The notes under the pieces were generated by a model. It ran no database searches and was not told the origin of the DNA. It saw nothing but the letters and a program-made list of their open reading frames with translations. DNA of 64,000 nt from Fimbriimonadaceae bacterium (GTDB lineage Bacteria > Armatimonadota > Fimbriimonadia > Fimbriimonadales > Fimbriimonadaceae). Position numbers and translations under genes: made by a program. The DNA lies in NCBI GenBank assembly GCA_024710805.1, contig JANJUB010000073.1, forward strand, positions 38,713-102,712, read 5' to 3'. Shown here piece after piece: positions 60,501 through 64,000 of this stretch; positions within the stretch are counted from its first letter, which is position 1, and each line of letters begins with the position of its first letter.

Positions 60501-61378
60501 GCCACCGTTTCGGATACGTCGCGCTGATCGGCCAGCCCAACGTGGGCAAGAGCACCTTGCTCAATGCCCTCGTGGGGCAGAAGGTGTCGATCGTCAGCGA
60601 TAAAGCACAGACCACGCGCCGCAACGTCATCGGCGTCATGCAGGGCGAGGGATTCCAGATCGCCTTCATCGACACGCCCGGCGTTCACGAGCCGCACACC
60701 GTGCTGGGCAAAACCATGCTCGAGGCGGCGCGAACGGGGCTCAGCGGGGTCGACCTTACAGTGGTCGTCGTCGATATCAGCCGACGGCCGAACGAAGCGG
60801 ACAAGCGAATCGCGAAGATGGTAGGCGATGCGCCAAAGATCCTGGCGATGAACAAGATGGATCGGTTGCGCGCCGAGATGGTCGTTCCGCACACCGAAGC
60901 GTACTGCCAGTTATTCGGCACCGAGGACTACATGATGACCACCGCGACCCAAGGGGTTAACCTGGACAAGCTGGTCGAGATGATCGTCGAGCGGCTGGAA
61001 GAAGGCGAGCCGGAGTTCGACTCCGAGACCTACACCGACCAGACCGTGCGGTTTATGGCCGCCGAGCTGATCCGAGAGAAGGTGCTCGTCGCGACCCGAC
61101 AGGAAGTCCCCCACGCCTGCGCGGTGCACATTCGCGAGTGGGAAGAGGAAGAGGGACGGGTAACGATTTACGCGGACATCTTGGTGGAGAAGGATGGGCA
61201 GAAGGCGATCCTCATCGGCAACAAGGGCCAGTTCATCAAGACGATTGGAACCCAAGCCCGGCTGGAAATCGCGGAGCTGATCGGGAAGCCGGTGCACCTA
61301 GACCTGCACATCAAGGTCCGCCCGGACTGGCGGCAAAGCCCGCGCACGATTCGAGAGTTGCAAGAAGAGACAGGGTAA
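60497..61378 (+). CDS. era: GTPase Era
   Basis: GYVALIGQPNVGKSTLLNALVGQKVSIVSDKAQTTRRNVIGV; IDTPGVHEPH; KH-domain GNKGQFIKTIGTQARLEIAELIGKPVHLDLHIKVRPDWR. Confidence 0.97.
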   Translation: MSHRFGYVALIGQPNVGKSTLLNALVGQKVSIVSDKAQTTRRNVIGVMQGEGFQIAFIDTPGVHEPHTVLGKTMLEAARTGLSGVDLTVVVVDISRRPNEADKRIAKMVGDAPKILAMNKMDRLRAEMVVPHTEAYCQLFGTEDYMMTTATQGVNLDKLVEMIVERLEEGEPEFDSETYTDQTVRFMAAELIREKVLVATRQEVPHACAVHIREWEEEEGRVTIYADILVEKDGQKAILIGNKGQFIKTIGTQARLEIAELIGKPVHLDLHIKVRPDWRQSPRTIRELQEETG

Positions 61379-61384
61379 CGCTGG

Positions 61385-62017
61385 ATGAGAGTCCTCTCGC
61401 TGAACGTTGGCAAGATCGGCACTCTGAATCACGCTGGGGAGATCGTTCCCAGTGCGATCGGAAAGCAACCGATTGAAGACCGAGTTGGGCTAGGGCTCCT
61501 CGGCTTCACCGGCGACCAACAGGCCGATCGAAAGAACCACGGCGGGTCCGACAAAGCCGTGTGTGTCTATGCCAGCGAACACTACCACCACTTTGGTGAG
61601 CGCTTGGGAAAGCCCCTCGGAATCCCGGCCTTCGGTGAGAACTTGACGACCGTCGGCATGCTCGAGGCGCAGGTCTGCATCGGGGATGTTTACGGGGTCG
61701 GCTCGGCGACTCTGCAAGTGTCGCAGCCGCGCCAGCCCTGTTTCAAGCTTGGCGCGCGTCATGGTGAGCCTCGGCTACATGAGTGGGTGCGGGATTCCCG
61801 CTTGACCGGGTTCTACTTCCGCGTTCTGCAGGCCGGTGAAGTCCAAGTCGGCGATGCTTTCGAGCTCTTATCCCGCGGCAAGATCTCCGTGGCCAGGGCT
61901 AATGAACTACGGTACGGCGAGTTCGACCGCGAGGGTATCCAAGCACTGGTGAACGAGGATGCCCTTTCGGCATCGTGGCAACGCAGCCTCCGCGGCCGAC
62001 TACTCCACGCTGAGTAG
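61385..62017 (+). CDS. MOSC domain protein (YiiM-like)
   Basis: GLLGFTGDQQADRKNHGGSDKAVCVYASEHY; FGENLTTVGMLEAQVCIGDVYGVG; VSQPRQPCFKL. Confidence 0.93.
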   Translation: MRVLSLNVGKIGTLNHAGEIVPSAIGKQPIEDRVGLGLLGFTGDQQADRKNHGGSDKAVCVYASEHYHHFGERLGKPLGIPAFGENLTTVGMLEAQVCIGDVYGVGSATLQVSQPRQPCFKLGARHGEPRLHEWVRDSRLTGFYFRVLQAGEVQVGDAFELLSRGKISVARANELRYGEFDREGIQALVNEDALSASWQRSLRGRLLHAE

Positions 62018-62038
62018 TGGCGTGGGCTACCAAGTCTG

Positions 62039-62070
62039 GCGCGGTACGACGGCCCCCGCGCGCCTCGTGA
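62039..62070. repeat. Intergenic copy of the hairpin element found in the fliK-like gene
   Basis: gcgcggtacgacggcccccgcgcgcctcgtga. Confidence 0.75.
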
Positions 62071-62103
62071 TCTTTCCTTAACTTGATGGACTGACCTGTA
62101 GGC

Positions 62104-62142
62104 GCAGGTTTCGAGTCTGAGCGGAGCGAAAGACGAGGCCCT
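62104..62142. repeat. Dispersed repeat B, copy 1
   Basis: gcaggtttcgagtctgagcggagcgaaagacgaggccct. Confidence 0.65.
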
Positions 62143-62204
62143 GTGCAATGGTGCGTCGGGACGAGCCCACCGACGACCTCAGGGTTTTCCCCACTTCACT
62201 CGAC

Positions 62205-62552
62205 CTACCACGCGAGGTAGTACTCGTTGATCCGTCTGCCGCATCCACCTTGCTGCACGCGGCGATTGGACTGACGCGGCACTTGCTGGCCGGGCTTGTT
62301 GCCGGTCCACACGAAGGCATCGATCTCGGTCAGCTTCCACTCATCATCGCGCACCAGTTTCGTCTCGCCCGGAATCAAGCGAATCTTCTCACGAATGGGC
62401 AACCGCACCTCGATGGGCACGTCGCCGCTGTTCGTGACATAGACATCGACGAGAGGCGCTGAATCGCCCAGCATGGCGCTGGTCATGCCAATGCTATACA
62501 GCAGGAGCAAGACAACAAAGACCCAGCCAGCCGCCCGCTTTACGTCTGCCAT
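62205..62552 (-). CDS. Hypothetical protein with N-terminal TM/signal
   Basis: MADVKRAAGWVFVVLLLLYSIGMTSAML...; ORF extends to 62642 but the extension overlaps repeat B. Confidence 0.55.
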   Translation of the reverse strand: MADVKRAAGWVFVVLLLLYSIGMTSAMLGDSAPLVDVYVTNSGDVPIEVRLPIREKIRLIPGETKLVRDDEWKLTEIDAFVWTGNKPGQQVPRQSNRRVQQGGCGRRINEYYLAW

Positions 62553-62592
62553 GAAGGATAAGACGCACGGGCACCGCACGTTGGTTGAAGAC

Positions 62593-62631
62593 GCAGGTTT
62601 CGAGCCCGAGCGGAGCGAAGGACGAGCCCCT
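62593..62631. repeat. Dispersed repeat B, copy 2
   Basis: gcaggtttcgagcccgagcggagcgaaggacgagcccct. Confidence 0.65.
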
Positions 62632-62644
62632 CCGGTCTTCATAG

Positions 62645-62851
62645 TTATGACTCGTCCTCCGCTTCACTCTTGCTCAATACCCAGAGTCCAACACCGGCCA
62701 GGATAAACAGGAAGCCCGCGACGCGCCCCGATGTGCCCTCCAGACGCGAGAGTCCCGGCACAAAGGTGAACCAGAGGGAAGCACCCGTGACGAGTGCATA
62801 AACTCCCCCAGCGATCCACATTGTGCCAAACAAACGAGTAATGCAACTCAT
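62645..62851 (-). CDS. Small membrane protein (68 aa)
   Basis: Two predicted TM segments. Confidence 0.45.
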   Translation of the reverse strand: MSCITRLFGTMWIAGGVYALVTGASLWFTFVPGLSRLEGTSGRVAGFLFILAGVGLWVLSKSEAEDES

Positions 62852-62910
62852 TCTGGGGCGATCACTCTCCTGAAAATGGGGTGTCCATGGTCCGAGTGCA
62901 TTAGCTTCAC

Positions 62911-63255
62911 CTAGCTAGAATGGTCATCGGTGAGTGACCGGATTCTCCCTTGCTCTCTTCTTAGCATAGCCAATGATAAGCGATATAAAGCCACGAAGAC
63001 GATCAGGCCAATGAAGATTACGGCTGGCACCTTGACGGTCGACTCAAGCACCTTATCTAAGACGATGGACACGGCAATCACACTCGCTCCTCCGCGTGCC
63101 AACGACGACATTGTGATCGCCTCATCATCGGACAGGTCACGTCTGCCAATCAGTTGTTTGCTCGCGAAGAACTTGCCCATCCTTGGTGTGTAGAGCAACC
63201 ATCCAACAACCAAGAACAAAGTCGCCGCGATCAGATCGTTGGTGTTTTGCTTCAC
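62911..63255 (-). CDS. Hypothetical membrane protein, GTG start overlapping the RHS-tail stop (GTGA)
   Basis: VKQNTNDLIAATLFLVVGWLLYTPRMGKFFASKQLIG...; hydrophobic segments. Confidence 0.5.
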   Translation of the reverse strand: MKQNTNDLIAATLFLVVGWLLYTPRMGKFFASKQLIGRRDLSDDEAITMSSLARGGASVIAVSIVLDKVLESTVKVPAVIFIGLIVFVALYRLSLAMLRREQGRIRSLTDDHSS

Positions 63256-63450
63256 GGGAGACTCCGTCTCCCTTCCCGCCACACTCGCAGTGTGTCGGAC
63301 TCTAACGTCTTGGGCGGCACTCCACCCAACGACACCTGGGTCAGCTTGACGTCGCAGTCGACGGTGTACGTCTCGGTCATCCCATTCACCGTCCGCGATG
63401 GGTGATTTCCGTTCGCCTCATACGTAAACGACGCCGAATACCCGTTGCGG
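63252..63450 (-). pseudogene. RHS/YD-repeat tail fragment, copy A
   Basis: GYSASFTYEANGNHPSRTVNGMTETYTVDCDVKLTQVSLGGVPPKTLESDTLRVWREGRRSLP*. Confidence 0.7.
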
Positions 63451-63453
63451 GAT

Positions 63454-63861
63454 TCACCGGCAATGAGCTTCGAGTGCATCGGATATGCGTTCAATGTCTG
63501 GCGCGAGTAGCCATGCTTCGCTTTCAAGGAAGTTGCACACGCGCTCGACGGCCGAGAAAGGTTCGACAACGTCACCAAACGAGCCAGCCAGACTTGACGG
63601 GTCACTTGCGATAACCTGTAAGGGACAGGTCTCGAACTGTACACCATAGAGCTGGGTGCCGCGCCAGCCCGCAGTCGCTGCTAAGGTGAGTCCTGCTTCA
63701 ACTTGTAGATACGGTGGTGGATAGTCATACAGCGCGAAGATGCATGCTGAGTTCTTCACAGCAAGGATCTTATGTGACCGATGGTTGGTCACTGTTCCCT
63801 GAACCGTGAAGCCATGTTGCCTTAAGAGGGAGATAAGCGAGTTCATTGGGGAGTGATTCAT
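63454..63861 (-). CDS. Immunity-like hypothetical protein, paralog of the 30..449 product
   Basis: LLRQHGFTVQ, TQLYGVQFETCPL, VCNFLESEAWLLAPDIER motifs shared; sits between two RHS tails. Confidence 0.65.
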   Translation of the reverse strand: MNHSPMNSLISLLRQHGFTVQGTVTNHRSHKILAVKNSACIFALYDYPPPYLQVEAGLTLAATAGWRGTQLYGVQFETCPLQVIASDPSSLAGSFGDVVEPFSAVERVCNFLESEAWLLAPDIERISDALEAHCR

Positions 63862-63895
63862 AGGTCATCAAGGCTCCATACCGACCTAGGCGTTT

Positions 63896-64000
63896 TCACG
63901 GGAGACTCCGTCTCCCTTCCCGCCACCCTCGCAGTGTGGCGGACTCTAACGTCTTGCTGGCAACGCCACCCAACGACACCTGGGTCAGCTTGACGCCGCA
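63896..64000 (-). pseudogene. RHS/YD-repeat tail fragment, copy B (continues past window end)
   Basis: CGVKLTQVSLGGVASKTLESATLRGWREGRRSLP*, about 90% identical at DNA level by eye to copy A. Confidence 0.7.

Noticed and set aside
61813-62148. 111-aa minus-strand ORF at the end of the MOSC gene
   Set aside because: Formed by the two dispersed repeats plus antisense of the MOSC gene.

Overview
The 64 kb window is a GC-rich, gene-dense bacterial chromosome segment. Prepilin-type DUF1559/H-X9-DG proteins, PEP-CTERM proteins and the overall flavour suggest Armatimonadota/Fimbriimonadia-like, but that is inference. Core content: a ribosomal protein operon on the minus strand (rplC-D-W-B-rpsS-rplV-rpsC-rplP-rpmC-rpsQ-rplN-X-E) that ends at a strong terminator after rplE; flagellar genes (flagellin; flgE/TIGR02530/flgD/fliK-like); trxB, era, a uridine-kinase-like gene, a response regulator, a LacI regulator with a GH13 enzyme, an M50 protease, a subtilase and ABC permeases. 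Accessory content: a 1574-aa DUF4011-helicase-nuclease-DUF3320 protein (Hhe-like defence architecture), a convergent pair of AAA-like NTPases (BTAD-AAA and AAA-coiled coil-WD40), an isolated DUF559 nuclease flanked by palindromes, and a right-end region with duplicated RHS/YD-repeat tails around an immunity-like gene that has a paralog at the left end. The most unusual signal is a short GC-rich hairpin sequence (core GCGCGGTACGACGGCCCCCGCGCGCCTCGTG). It occurs in intergenic or 5'-flanking DNA and also as a 48-bp in-frame tandem array (16 aa, AGAVVPRNxxxETTxx) inside the fliK-like gene. Also notable is an RG-rich-tailed GH-A/GH42-like protein translationally coupled to era. All calls come from reading translations and motifs; no database search was run.
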